Shown: positions 53,974-63,441 of the stretch, piece by piece | Numbering within the stretch: the first letter of the stretch is position 1 | How the letters are laid out: every line of letters starts with the position of its first letter | Source of the DNA: Sphingomonas sp. UNC305MFCol5.2 | GTDB taxonomy: Bacteria > Pseudomonadota > Alphaproteobacteria > Sphingomonadales > Sphingomonadaceae | Direction: 5' to 3' | NCBI RefSeq assembly: GCF_000712135.1 | Contig: NZ_JOOE01000004.1 | Location: forward strand, 64,501 to 128,500 | DNA: 64,000 nucleotides | Notes under the pieces: model-generated | Told to the model about the DNA's origin: nothing | What the model saw: the letters and a program-made list of their open reading frames with translations, nothing else | The model's database searches: none | Translations under genes and position numbers: made by a program

Positions 53974-54004
53974 AATCCTTCCCTGCTGCGCGAGGGAGGA
54001 TTTT
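53974..54004. terminator. Hairpin terminator between thioesterase and ppc
   Basis: AATCCTTCCCT / AGGGAGGATT with a short loop, followed by TTTT on the plus strand. It lies exactly between the convergent thioesterase and ppc genes and resembles the hairpin at 41055-41078. Confidence 0.7.
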
Positions 54005-54007
54005 CGA

Positions 54008-56680
54008 TCAGCCGCTGTTCCTGAGCGCCGTCGCGATCGCGTTGATCGAGAGGAGGATGCCCTCGCCGATCCGCGCATCCTCCTCGCCGGCGCGATGGCG
54101 CTTGAGCAACTCGATCTGGAGCAGGTTCAACGGCTCGATATAGGGCGTGCGCAGCCGGATCGAGGTCTCGAGGCCCGGATGTTTGTCCAGCAATCGCGTC
54201 TGGCGAGTCACCGTCAGCAGGCCGTCATGCGTGGCGTTCCAGCCGTCGCGGATGCGGCCGAAGATGCCGTCGCGCAGGTCCTTGTCCTCGACCAGGGCGG
54301 CATAATGCCGGGCCACGTCCATGTCGGACTTGGCGAGCACCATTTCCATGTTCGCCAGCGTCGCGGCGAAGAGCGGCCAACCCGTGGCCATCTCGCGCAG
54401 CAGTCCCTTGTCCTCGAACGCCTCGATCGCGGCGCCGACGCCGTACCAGCCGGGCAGCATCACGCGCGCCTGCGCCCAGCTGAACACCCAGGGAATCGCG
54501 CGCAGATCCTCGATCGCGTCCGATTTCTTGCGGCTGGCGGGGCGCGAGCCGATCTTGAGCCCCGCGATCTCGGCGATCGGCGTGGCCTGACGGAAGAAGG
54601 TGGTGAAACCCTGGGTCTCGTAGACCAGCCCGCGATACGCCTTGAACGCCGTCGCCGAGAGTTCGTCCATCGCCGTCGCGAAGCGTTCGGAGTCGGCGGG
54701 AGCGAGCTGCTCGGGCTCGAGGCTGGCGAGCAGAGTTGCCGAGGCCATCGCCTCGAGATTGGTCATCGCGCTCGCCCGCGTGCCGTATTTGGCGGCGATC
54801 ACTTCGCCCTGCTCGGTGATGCGGATCCGGCCTTGCACCGTTCCCGGCGGCTGGGCGAGGATCGCCGAGAAGCTCGAGCCGCCGCCACGCCCGACCGCGC
54901 CGCCGCGGCCGTGGAAGAGCTGCATCGCGAGGTCGGCCTTTTCGAACACCGGCTTCAACGCGGTCGAGCCGCGTGAGAGCTGCCAGGTCGAAGTGAGATA
55001 CCCGCCGTCCTTGTTCGAATCGGAGTAGCCGATCATCACTTCCTGGTGCCCGCGCTCGGCGGCGATCGCGGCGATTTCGGGAAGGCCAAGCCAGGCTTCC
55101 ATGATCGCCGGCGCGCCTTCGAGATCGGCGATCGTCTCGAACAGGGGGATCGCCATGATGTGCGCCTGCGGCGCCTCGCCGGGAGTGTAGAGCCCGGCTT
55201 CCTTGAGCAGCACATGGACCTCGAGCAGGTCCGACACCGACTGCGCCATCGAGACGATATAATGCGTGATGCATTCGCGCCCATATTTGGCATGCGCTTC
55301 GGCCGCGGCCCGGACGATCGCCAGCTCGGACGCGGTCTCCTCCGAATAATCGGCATAGGGACTGGTGATCAGCCGCGGACTTTCCAGCTCGGTGCGGAGC
55401 AGCGCCACGCGCGCGTCCTCGTCGAGCGCGGCATAATCGTCACAGACGCCGCCGGCCTTGAGCAACTCGGCGATCACGCGTTCGTGGACCGCGCTGTTCT
55501 GGCGCATGTCGAGCGTGGCGAGGTGAAAGCCGAACGTCTCGACCGCGCGGATCAGCCGGCCGAGCGCCCCACCGCTGGCGAGTGGCCCGGCGCCCTCTGC
55601 CGCGAGCCCGCGTGCAATGGAGGCGAGCTCCTCGCGCAGTTGGGCAGGTTCGGCATAGGGTTCACCCTGAAGCGGCGCCGGGCGGCCGGGGCGCTTGCCG
55701 GTGAGCTTCTCGTGCGTTGCCGATAGTCGCGCATAGATGCCGGTGAGCGCGCGACGATAGGGCTCGTCCTCGCGGCTGCGGCCGGTGTCATGGCTCGCTT
55801 CGGCGAGCTTGAGCACTGCCTCGCTGACGCTGGCATGTTCGGTCGAGATCGACAGCTCGGCCCCGAGCGCGTGGACGGCGTCCATATAATAAGCGAGCAC
55901 CGTCTCGGCCGCGCGGGCGAGCGCGAGCTTCATCGAGTCGGCAGTGACGAACGGGTTGCCGTCGCGGTCGCCGCCGATCCAGCTTCCGGCGCGCAGGAAC
56001 GAAGGCGCGCGTTCGCCGAGCGCCCGGTCCCAGCGCGCGTAGAGCGCGGGGAGCACCGGCAGGAACACGTCGCGCAGATAGGAGAGTGCGGTCTCGACTT
56101 CGTCGGCGACGCCGAGCTTCTCGCGGCGCAGCACCCGCGTCTGCCAGAGCAAGGCGATCTGGCGCAGGATCGCCTCGTCGACCTTGTCGCCGTCCTCGGT
56201 CTCCTCGAGCCCGAGATCCTTGAGCGACATCAGCTCGGCGATCCGGTTCTTGTGGTCGATCATCGACTTGCGCCGCACCTCGGTCGGATGCGCGGTCAGC
56301 ACCGGAGCGACCAGAGCATGACCGAGCAGCGCCATCACTGCGTCATGGCCGATGCCCTGCTCTTTCAGCCGCGCGAGCGCCGAGGCCATGTCGGTGTCCT
56401 CTTCGGTCGCGACGCCCTGCCGGTCTTCGGCGAGGTTGGCGAGCATCGAGAAGAGCATGAAGCCGCGGACGAAATCGAGCGTTTCGTCGAGGCTCAGCCG
56501 GTCGAGCCCCGAATCGATCGCGCCCGCGCCGGCGACGCCGCGGTGCCGATCGACCGAAGTGGCGCGGATATATTCGATGCGCTTGAACAGCTCTTCGCCG
56601 CCATAAGCGCGGATCACGTCGCCGAGGAGCCGACCCAGAAAGCGGATATCGGGGTTGTTTGCGATCGCCAGGCTAGCCAT
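54008..56680 (-). CDS. ppc: Phosphoenolpyruvate carboxylase
   Basis: Adds bicarbonate to PEP, giving oxaloacetate. The 890-residue product is of family length. Catalytic signatures: VLTAHPTEVRRKSM (His), GSWIGGDRDGNPFVT, YSDSNKDGGYLTSTW, the Gly-rich loop FHGRGGAVGRGGG and the C-terminal end ...RNSG. Start MASLAIANNPD at 56680. Monocistronic in appearance. Confidence 0.97.
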   Translation of the reverse strand: MASLAIANNPDIRFLGRLLGDVIRAYGGEELFKRIEYIRATSVDRHRGVAGAGAIDSGLDRLSLDETLDFVRGFMLFSMLANLAEDRQGVATEEDTDMASALARLKEQGIGHDAVMALLGHALVAPVLTAHPTEVRRKSMIDHKNRIAELMSLKDLGLEETEDGDKVDEAILRQIALLWQTRVLRREKLGVADEVETALSYLRDVFLPVLPALYARWDRALGERAPSFLRAGSWIGGDRDGNPFVTADSMKLALARAAETVLAYYMDAVHALGAELSISTEHASVSEAVLKLAEASHDTGRSREDEPYRRALTGIYARLSATHEKLTGKRPGRPAPLQGEPYAEPAQLREELASIARGLAAEGAGPLASGGALGRLIRAVETFGFHLATLDMRQNSAVHERVIAELLKAGGVCDDYAALDEDARVALLRTELESPRLITSPYADYSEETASELAIVRAAAEAHAKYGRECITHYIVSMAQSVSDLLEVHVLLKEAGLYTPGEAPQAHIMAIPLFETIADLEGAPAIMEAWLGLPEIAAIAAERGHQEVMIGYSDSNKDGGYLTSTWQLSRGSTALKPVFEKADLAMQLFHGRGGAVGRGGGSSFSAILAQPPGTVQGRIRITEQGEVIAAKYGTRASAMTNLEAMASATLLASLEPEQLAPADSERFATAMDELSATAFKAYRGLVYETQGFTTFFRQATPIAEIAGLKIGSRPASRKKSDAIEDLRAIPWVFSWAQARVMLPGWYGVGAAIEAFEDKGLLREMATGWPLFAATLANMEMVLAKSDMDVARHYAALVEDKDLRDGIFGRIRDGWNATHDGLLTVTRQTRLLDKHPGLETSIRLRTPYIEPLNLLQIELLKRHRAGEEDARIGEGILLSINAIATALRNSG

Positions 56681-56713
56681 GGCAGCGGTTGCTGCACTGC
56701 AAAAGGCGCGCGG

Positions 56714-57652
56714 TCAACGCCCTCCGGTCATGCCGTCATCGGCCAGCCATTCTTCGATCAGTTCTTCGTCGCCGGACAATTGCCGCGGCGCGGGCATTGC
56801 GCCGATCCCGGCGGCGAGACTCTCGGGCGTCACCAGCATCGTCGCGCCCGGTCCGACGACCGTAGCCAGTGCGCGCTGGAAGGGATCGCCCGCTTCCGCA
56901 TCGCCGGTATCGGCAACCGCGAAGGGGATGCGCGGTGTGACGTGTTCGCCCGGCAGCGTCACGCGGGTCCAGCCGCTGTCGGCGCGCAGCACATAGGCCT
57001 GAGGACGCTCGACAACCCCGTCGAACGCGGCGGGCGCCGATCCTATCTGCACGCCGTCGCGCAACACGATCATCCGCCGATCCGCCCCGCTGACGACGAT
57101 CGTCACCGGTCCGCGCGTCGCGAGGCCGGAGCGCCACCAGGCCGGGCCGGTCACGGGCCGGCTGCGGATGGAGGGCCGCTGACCAACCACCATAACGGTC
57201 ATCCCCGTCCGCGTCTGCGCGAAGAGCTTCCGGGCGAAATCGTGCGGCAGCCGGATGCAGCCATGCGAGGCGGGATAGCCGGGCAGGTTGCCGGCATGCA
57301 GCGCCACGCCGGCCCAGGTCAGCCGCTGCATGAACGGCATCGGCGCGTCGCTGTAGAGATTGGAGCGATGGAAGCTCTTCTTCTGGAGGATCGTGAACAC
57401 GCCACGCGGCGTGCCATATCCCGGCTTGCCGGTGGAGACGGGAGATGTCGCGACGGGTTCGCCGTCGCGATAGGCGACGAGACGCTGGCTGGCGAGATCC
57501 ACGACCACCAGCATGGGATCCTCGCTCTTGGCGGGGGCGATTCGCGCCGCGTTTTCGATCGGGGCGGAATCAGTGCCGACCGCGCGTCCGGCCGTGGCGA
57601 GCAATATCAGAGCGGCAAGCGACACTGCGCAGAGGGGCCTGAAGTTCAGCAA
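56714..57652 (-). CDS. L,D-transpeptidase (YkuD family)
   Basis: Periplasmic cysteine transpeptidase for peptidoglycan or lipoprotein attachment. The 312-residue product has a signal peptide (MLNFRPLCAVSLAALILLATAGRAVG) and the YkuD domain with the catalytic motif SHGCIRLP preceded by HAGNLPGYPA, and LVVVDLASQRLVAYRDGE at its start. The C-terminal 120 residues form a second region without clear family. It lies 33 bp from ppc on the same strand (upstream of it), and is divergent from the MpaB-like gene. Confidence 0.9.
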   Translation of the reverse strand: MLNFRPLCAVSLAALILLATAGRAVGTDSAPIENAARIAPAKSEDPMLVVVDLASQRLVAYRDGEPVATSPVSTGKPGYGTPRGVFTILQKKSFHRSNLYSDAPMPFMQRLTWAGVALHAGNLPGYPASHGCIRLPHDFARKLFAQTRTGMTVMVVGQRPSIRSRPVTGPAWWRSGLATRGPVTIVVSGADRRMIVLRDGVQIGSAPAAFDGVVERPQAYVLRADSGWTRVTLPGEHVTPRIPFAVADTGDAEAGDPFQRALATVVGPGATMLVTPESLAAGIGAMPAPRQLSGDEELIEEWLADDGMTGGR

Positions 57653-57760
57653 GGCCGCGTGTTCCCCGACATGGTTAACGCGAGCCTATCAGCGATACCG
57701 GGGATGTGGAACCGGCAACGCGGGTTGCGGCCGCGCCGCGAACCCCTAGCTTGGGAAGCG

Positions 57761-58630
57761 ATGACTCCAGCCGCTCCTGTCGCCCGCACGCTCAAGCGCG
57801 TCCTGATCGGCCAGGTGCGCGCGGTCTTCAACGATCAGGCGAGAGGCGAGAAGCCGGTCCAGCGCAAGCCCGAGGAAAGCCTGTTCGGGCCCCAATCGGT
57901 GGTGTGGCGCGTGCATGGCGACGTCACCACGATGATGGTCGGCGGAGTCGCGGCGTTGCTGCTCCAGATGCTCCACCCCGCCGTGCTCGCCGGCGTCTGG
58001 GATCATTCGACCTTTCGCGGCGACATGCTCGGGCGCCTGCGCCGCACCGCGCGGTTCATCGCCGTCACCACTTATGGCTCGGCACAAGAGGCCGAGGCGA
58101 TGATCGAGAAGGTGCGCGACGTGCACACGCGCGTGAAGGGCAATCTGCCCAACGGGACATTCTATGCGGCGGACGATCCGCGGCTGCTCGCCTGGGTGCA
58201 CGTGACCGAGGCAGTGAGCTTCCTCGACGCGTGGATCCGCTATGCCGAGCCCGGCATGCCGCTTGCCGACCAGGACCGGTATTTCGCCGATTTCGCGCGG
58301 ATCGCAGAGGCGCTGGGCGCCGATCCGATCCCGCGCAGCCGCGCCGAAGCCACGGCGCTGATCGACGGGATGCGGCGCGAGCTGGTGGCCGACGCGCGGA
58401 CGCGCGAAGTGGCGCGGATGGTGCTCGATCAGCCGGCGCCGAGCCTTGCGGTGAAGCCCTTCCAGGCGCTGACCTTCGGCGCGGCGGTGGACCTGCTGCC
58501 GGCCTGGGCACGCGCGATGCACGGACTGCACGGGCCGGGATTGGCGACGCCGGCGGTGCGGATGGGCACGCGCAGCGTCGCCGGCGCCCTGCGCTGGGCG
58601 TTCGGCCAGGCCCGGCTTTCCGGACAATAA
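57761..58630 (+). CDS. MpaB-like oxygenase (DUF2236)
   Basis: A 289-residue helical protein of the DUF2236/MpaB-type oxygenase family, which includes latex-clearing protein-like heme enzymes. Landmarks: SVVWRVHGDVTTMMVGGVAALLLQMLHPAVLAGVWDHS (heme-ligand His region), RRTARFIAVTTYGS and LLAWVHVTEAVSFLDAW. Start MTPAAPVARTL at 57761. The reaction is unknown. The tRNA-Ser gene follows 116 bp downstream. Confidence 0.82.
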   Translation: MTPAAPVARTLKRVLIGQVRAVFNDQARGEKPVQRKPEESLFGPQSVVWRVHGDVTTMMVGGVAALLLQMLHPAVLAGVWDHSTFRGDMLGRLRRTARFIAVTTYGSAQEAEAMIEKVRDVHTRVKGNLPNGTFYAADDPRLLAWVHVTEAVSFLDAWIRYAEPGMPLADQDRYFADFARIAEALGADPIPRSRAEATALIDGMRRELVADARTREVARMVLDQPAPSLAVKPFQALTFGAAVDLLPAWARAMHGLHGPGLATPAVRMGTRSVAGALRWAFGQARLSGQ

Positions 58631-58746
58631 GGCAGGATCGCTGGCACGCTGCGCACGACGACGGGAATCGATTTCACGCCAGGGCCGTTCTGCCGTTGAT
58701 CGACCAAAAGACCCTCGCTATAGGCCTCGGGTTCGGGGCCCTTTCC

Positions 58747-58839
58747 GGAGACGTGGGTGAGTGGCTGAAACCAGCGGTTTGCTAAACCGCCGTACGGGGA
58801 TTACTCGTACCGAGGGTTCGAATCCCTCCGTCTCCGCCA
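58747..58839 (+). tRNA. tRNA-Ser (GCU anticodon)
   Basis: Full cloverleaf with the long variable arm of serine tRNA. Acceptor stem GGAGACG (58747-58753) pairs with CGTCTCC (58829-58835), discriminator G at 58836, encoded CCA at 58837-58839. Anticodon stem GCGGT/ACCGC with loop TTGCTAA gives anticodon GCT (58781-58783), reading AGC/AGU. The T-loop is GTTCGAATC. Confidence 0.97.
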
Positions 58840-58955
58840 GGGCTTTGCCTCTCTAAATATCCCATAATTCAAATATTTGCCCGCCGGGCAGACCCCGTTG
58901 CGGCGACTGGCCCTGCCGCGATTGCGTGGGGCGACCAAGGCTGACCAGACGGCAC

Positions 58956-58978
58956 GGCGTCGGGTCGCCCCCGACGCC
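58956..58978. terminator. GC hairpin past the autotransporter stop codon
   Basis: GGCGTCGGG-tcgcc-CCCGACGCC, a perfect 9-bp stem 11 bp after the autotransporter stop (in its direction). No T-tract follows, so it may be a 3' stability hairpin rather than a strict terminator. Confidence 0.45.
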
Positions 58979-58989
58979 GCGCGCGCCGA

Positions 58990-61900
58990 TCAGAAGCGGA
59001 ACCGCGCGTCGAGGACCGCGCGATCGTCGCGATAGAGCGTGCGGCCGATTCGCCGCTCGATGCCGGCCCCGAACTCGAGCGGGCCGTTGACGAGCCGCAG
59101 CCCGCCGCGGACTTCACCCCATGCCGCGTCGCCGTTGAGCATCGGCAGCAACATCGCCGCCTCGGGCGCCGAGGCGAAGCGCACCACCAGCGATCCGCGA
59201 TCGCCCGCCAGCGTGCGGACATAGTCGCCGGTCAGCTGGGGAACGAGCGTCCAGCTTCCCATCCGCGCCGAACCGGCGACCTGCACCCCGGCCCGGCCTT
59301 CGAAGGTCGCGGCGCGCATCCGATCGATCTGCAGCGCCAGCTCTCCGCCCGATTCGCGAAACGGCTTGAACGCATAGGACGAATAGCCGAGCGACACGCG
59401 CGGCGTGAGGCTGAGCTGCTTCGCCACCGGCAGGTTGACGCCCATCTCGGCCCGCGCCGCATAGCGGCTGACCCGGGCGTTGCCGGCGAGGCTGTATGCC
59501 ATGTCGCCGGTGCTCGCCTCGCGCCGCAGCCCGGTGCGGCTCTGCTCGGCCATGCCCAGACCGGCGAGATAGACTCCGCCGCCGAGGCGGTGCGAGCCAT
59601 AGACGGCGATTTGGGAGACGCGGGTATCGGCCTCGGCGCGATCGACGCCTGGCCGGCTGGTGCCCTCCGAAAAGCCGACTGCGGTGCCCAGGGTCGTATA
59701 GGGCGCGACGTCCATCTCCATGCCCATCCCGACATACCAGCTATGCTGGCCATTGGCTTGGCCGGTGACGCCGTAGCTCGATTGTCCGCCGATGAAGCCG
59801 CCCGAGATGAACCCTGAGATATTCTCAGGCAGCCGGCCGATGCTCGTGGTGCTCGGCAGCATCGAACGCACCGCACTCGATCGCGCCGCGGATTCGCCGC
59901 GATCGAGACCGGTAAGCCCGCCGAGCGCGTCGGGCGTGCCGACGATGCTCAATTGGCCGCCGGTCCGGCCGGTCCCCAGCATCGACAGGCGATCGGTGAC
60001 TGCGTTGAGCATGATCGTCGACTGCCGCTCCTGCAGCGAACGCGATTCGCCGACGATGCCGGGATTGAGGCCTCTGAGCGTCGATGCCAGCCGGTCGGGC
60101 TCCATGAGATCGATCGAACCGTACAGGTTGGACAGGTTCGAATAGCTGCGATCCCGCAGGGCATCGAGAGCGTTGGCGAAAACGCCCACCAACTCGCCGG
60201 CATTGCGCAGATAGTCGAAGATCGATCCGGCCTTGAGGTTCACCCGAACCGCATTCGGATCATAGACGACTTCCGCCCTGAGCAGGCCGAGCGTGCTCGC
60301 CACATGTGCGAAGGTGCCGTCCACGCCACCGCTGGCGGTGAGGAAGGTGAAGCTTTGGCCGTGCCGCGGCGTCGAGAGCAGGCTGCCGCGATTGAACAGC
60401 ACGGTGCCGTCGAGCGCCGCGATTCCGGGGTTTAACGCATCACCGGTGACGACGAGCTTGTCCGACGCGGTTCGGCTGAGATCGATGCTGAGCAAAGCCC
60501 CCGAGGACAAGATCAGATCGCCTTGGATCGTCAGCGTGCCGATGCCGCTGCCGCCCGGTGCGACCAATGCCTTGCCGATCGTCAGATAGGTCGGATCCAC
60601 CGTCCCTGAGCCCGACAGAATCCCGGACGCGACCAACGCCTCGCGCGAGCGCAGCAGCCCGTCCACATTGGTCCAGCCCGCCCATTGGGTGAAGTCGGTG
60701 AGCACCTGAAGCTGCCCGGTCTTGCGAACGTCGAGCAGGTGTGTGCCGTCCACTGTCAGCCGGTCGATCGTGACGTTGCTACCCAGGCTGGTCGCGCCGA
60801 TCGCCGAGAGCGTGACGTCGTAATAACGCGCCTTCACGCCGGCGGTCGGGTTGGCCACGACATTGTTGGGCACGAAATTGCGCGTGCCGGGCCCCCCGGG
60901 AATGTAGACTGGCGTGCCGTTGCCCGTCGCCGGCGGAGTCGCCTCGGGATCGTCGGCGAGGTCGGTGCAATCGCTCAGGAAGCAGATCGAACCGAATTTC
61001 GGCGTGTTGCCGCTCACGCCCAGCGCCGGCGTGTCCGGCAGCCCGTTCACCAGCTCGCCGTTGACGATGATCCCGTAGTTCGGATCCATCGTCTGCACCC
61101 AGTGATTGGGGTCGGTCCAGTCGCGGATGCCGGCGCGGTTGCTGGCATAGACATAGCTGTTGTTGGCGACGATCGCATCCCAGAACAGGAACAGCGGCTG
61201 ATAGAAGCTGTGCGTGCCGTAGGTTGAGAATTTCTGGTTCGCGAAGAAGCGCGACCCGCCCGAGAGGACGCCGACGACCACCGGCTTGTCGAATGCCTGG
61301 TCGACGATCAGCGGGCCGCCCGAATCGCCGCCGCCCGTCGTTCCTTCGCGAGGAAGCGCACCGCCGTCGAAGAGGTCGAAGTCGTAATTGCCGGTCGCGG
61401 TGTTGAACGCGCCTTCGCCCGCCGGGCTGTCGAAATCGAGCATGTAGAGGCTCTGCGGATTCTCGGCGGGCGCCGGGCCGAACAGCCAGTCGTTGCGATC
61501 GTCGAGCGAGCCGAGCACCGAGAGCATGTTCTCGGCGACGCGGCGGCGGAAATCGATTCCCGCCTCGCCGGTCGCGCTGGTGCCGCGGTTGCCATAGCCG
61601 GTGACGACTGCGTGGGTTTCCTCGGTCAGCGGCGAGAACAGCATCGTCCAGGTGGGGATGCCCGTGGCCGGCGTGTCGAGCGTCGCCAGCGCGACATCGC
61701 CTTCGAGGAAGCTGGCTGCGCTCGGCGTCGTCGAACGCGGATCGTACCAGACCTGCTCGACATTATAGAGTGCGTTGGCGGTGTTGGTGGCATGGCCCGA
61801 ATTGAGCCAGCTGATCAGCGCCGGCCGGTTGTCCATCTTGAAGCCGACGCTGATCCCGGTGCCGCCGGTTGCCGATCCATAGCTTGCGGCGGGCGCGTCG

Positions 61901-62211
61901 TTCACGCAGTGCGCGGCAAGGATCACCGTCCGGGGATTGATCAGCGTGCCCGTGCACAGCCCGACGAAACCGCCGCCCTGGTCCACCGTCACCTGGCCGA
62001 CGCCGGTGATGTCGACGGGATCGAGCACCCCGGTCGGCGGCAGCGTGTTGGGATTGAGATCGTTGCGGACGACGATCCCCGGCGCGTCGATGACGCCGGT
62101 CGGTCGAGGAGCTTCCTGCGCGAGGGCGGAGTTCCCCAATGCGAGCGCGCCGAGCGCAGCCGTTCCTTGCAGCACGCGCCGCAGCGCCGTGCGAGCCGGT
62201 ATCGAAGCCAT
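58990..62211 (-). CDS. Trypsin-like serine protease autotransporter
   Basis: A 1073-residue type Va-like secreted protein. A signal peptide (MASIPARTALRRVLQGTAALGALALGNSALAQ) is followed by a chymotrypsin-type S1 domain (about 45-360): His in VILAAHCVND, Asp in DVALATLD and Ser in TGGGDSGGPLIV. A beta-helix-like stalk (about 440-760) with Gly/Asn-rich strands follows, then a C-terminal autotransporter barrel (about 800-1073) with strands such as GVTGQANGQHSWYVGMGMEMDV and a terminal Phe (LDARFRF). The start at 62211 gives a clean signal; the frame runs 31 codons further upstream, an extension that looks non-coding. The protease domain is not of the SPATE or subtilisin type usual in autotransporters. 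Substrate unknown. Confidence 0.88.
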   Translation of the reverse strand: MASIPARTALRRVLQGTAALGALALGNSALAQEAPRPTGVIDAPGIVVRNDLNPNTLPPTGVLDPVDITGVGQVTVDQGGGFVGLCTGTLINPRTVILAAHCVNDAPAASYGSATGGTGISVGFKMDNRPALISWLNSGHATNTANALYNVEQVWYDPRSTTPSAASFLEGDVALATLDTPATGIPTWTMLFSPLTEETHAVVTGYGNRGTSATGEAGIDFRRRVAENMLSVLGSLDDRNDWLFGPAPAENPQSLYMLDFDSPAGEGAFNTATGNYDFDLFDGGALPREGTTGGGDSGGPLIVDQAFDKPVVVGVLSGGSRFFANQKFSTYGTHSFYQPLFLFWDAIVANNSYVYASNRAGIRDWTDPNHWVQTMDPNYGIIVNGELVNGLPDTPALGVSGNTPKFGSICFLSDCTDLADDPEATPPATGNGTPVYIPGGPGTRNFVPNNVVANPTAGVKARYYDVTLSAIGATSLGSNVTIDRLTVDGTHLLDVRKTGQLQVLTDFTQWAGWTNVDGLLRSREALVASGILSGSGTVDPTYLTIGKALVAPGGSGIGTLTIQGDLILSSGALLSIDLSRTASDKLVVTGDALNPGIAALDGTVLFNRGSLLSTPRHGQSFTFLTASGGVDGTFAHVASTLGLLRAEVVYDPNAVRVNLKAGSIFDYLRNAGELVGVFANALDALRDRSYSNLSNLYGSIDLMEPDRLASTLRGLNPGIVGESRSLQERQSTIMLNAVTDRLSMLGTGRTGGQLSIVGTPDALGGLTGLDRGESAARSSAVRSMLPSTTSIGRLPENISGFISGGFIGGQSSYGVTGQANGQHSWYVGMGMEMDVAPYTTLGTAVGFSEGTSRPGVDRAEADTRVSQIAVYGSHRLGGGVYLAGLGMAEQSRTGLRREASTGDMAYSLAGNARVSRYAARAEMGVNLPVAKQLSLTPRVSLGYSSYAFKPFRESGGELALQIDRMRAATFEGRAGVQVAGSARMGSWTLVPQLTGDYVRTLAGDRGSLVVRFASAPEAAMLLPMLNGDAAWGEVRGGLRLVNGPLEFGAGIERRIGRTLYRDDRAVLDARFRF

Positions 62212-62290
62212 GTCGTTACTCCCTGTTCGAGAGCGACAGCCCGTGCACGCCAGCCGCCGTCGCTCCCGATCGGGATCGACGAATCCCCAC

Positions 62291-62310
62291 CCGGGATTCG
62301 GCAATCCCGG
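62291..62310. promoter_or_regulatory. Palindrome upstream of the autotransporter gene
   Basis: CCGGGATT-cggc-AATCCCGG, a perfect 8-bp inverted repeat, 80 bp upstream of the autotransporter start on its strand. A second, looser pair, TTGGGAA (62348) with TTCCCAA (about 62380), lies further upstream around a TAAAAT -10-like box. These could be operators for this gene or for the divergent GntR gene. Apart from these, the 340-bp gap between the autotransporter and the GntR gene shows no gene. Confidence 0.45.
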
Positions 62311-62551
62311 CGACTCGCAATGCGGAGGCTAACAGCGATCGAGAACTTGGGAAGGCCTTGCTTTCATTTTAGTCATCTTTCCCAACTCGGAAGTTTTTAC
62401 TGCGTATCCATGCAGATATCTTCGTCTATTTTCCGCGGCACGCGTCCGGCGACGGCCTTCCGGCCGCGGCCAAATGGGGCTAAAGACCGCGACCAGCCTT
62501 ATCTCATGGCCGGGCGGTTTCCGTTCCGGCCAGCACGTCAGCCAGGAGCCG

Positions 62552-63349
62552 ATGGCCACCGCGCAGCCCCCATCCCAGCCCGACGCCAAGCCGAAGCGCG
62601 TGCGTCGGCGGCCGCCGCGGCCGCGTTCGCTGCGGTTGCACGGCACGGTGGCGCGCGACCTGGGCATCCGCATCGTTTCTGGCGCGCTCCGGCCCGGCGA
62701 GATCCTCGAGGGCGAGATTGCGGCGAGTGTGCAGTTCAACGTCTCACGTACCGCCTATCGCGAAGCGATCCGCATCCTCGCCGCCAAGGGCCTCGTCAAT
62801 GCGCGCCCCAAGATCGGGACTCAGGTGAGTCCGCGCCGTGAATGGCATCTGCTCGACCCCGACGTGCTGAGCTGGATTTTCGCCGGCGAGCCCGACAAAG
62901 GCCTGATCGCCAATCTGTTCGAGCTGCGCCGCATCGTCGAACCCGATGCAGCGCGCCTCGCCGCCACCCGCCGCACCCCCGAGCAACTCATGCGGATGAA
63001 GGCAGGGCTCGATGGCGTCGCGGAGCACGGCTTCGCCACCGAGATCGGCCGGCGCTGCGACGAGGAATTTCACTCTGCATTGCTCGAGGCCTCGGCCAAC
63101 GACTTCATCGTTTCGCTGACCAGCGGCGTCGCCGCGGCGATCGCGATCACCACGGCATTCAAGCAGCACCGGCTGCCCGCGCCGCATGACGCGCTGCCGG
63201 TCCACCTCGCAGTGTACGAGGCGATCGAGGCGCAGGACGCCGAGGGCGCACACGACGCGATGGCCCGATTGGTTGATCGCGGCTACTCCGACACGATGGA
63301 AGCGCGCGATCCGGACGCCGGCCGCGGGCCGATCGCCGTGTGTTGCTGA
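62552..63349 (+). CDS. GntR-family (FCD-domain) transcriptional regulator
   Basis: A 265-residue regulator: Arg-rich N-terminus, winged HTH (about 35-100: GIRIVSGALRPGEIL, NVSRTAYREAIRILAAKGLV) and a C-terminal FadR-type FCD ligand domain with metal-site residues (ELRRIVEPDAARLAA, then DEEFHSALLEAS, later HLAVYEAIEAQDA). The start at 62552 has GGAG close upstream. Such proteins usually repress the neighbouring catabolic genes in the presence of a sugar acid or similar ligand; the downstream dehydrogenase fits this. Confidence 0.9.
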   Translation: MATAQPPSQPDAKPKRVRRRPPRPRSLRLHGTVARDLGIRIVSGALRPGEILEGEIAASVQFNVSRTAYREAIRILAAKGLVNARPKIGTQVSPRREWHLLDPDVLSWIFAGEPDKGLIANLFELRRIVEPDAARLAATRRTPEQLMRMKAGLDGVAEHGFATEIGRRCDEEFHSALLEASANDFIVSLTSGVAAAIAITTAFKQHRLPAPHDALPVHLAVYEAIEAQDAEGAHDAMARLVDRGYSDTMEARDPDAGRGPIAVCC

Positions 63350-63441
63350 CGCGTGCGGGATTGAACCGGGGCCTGCGCATGCCTAAGTCGCCCCGGAAGC
63401 ATTGTTACCGCTAACTTCATTTTGATATCGGGAGAGTTCGC

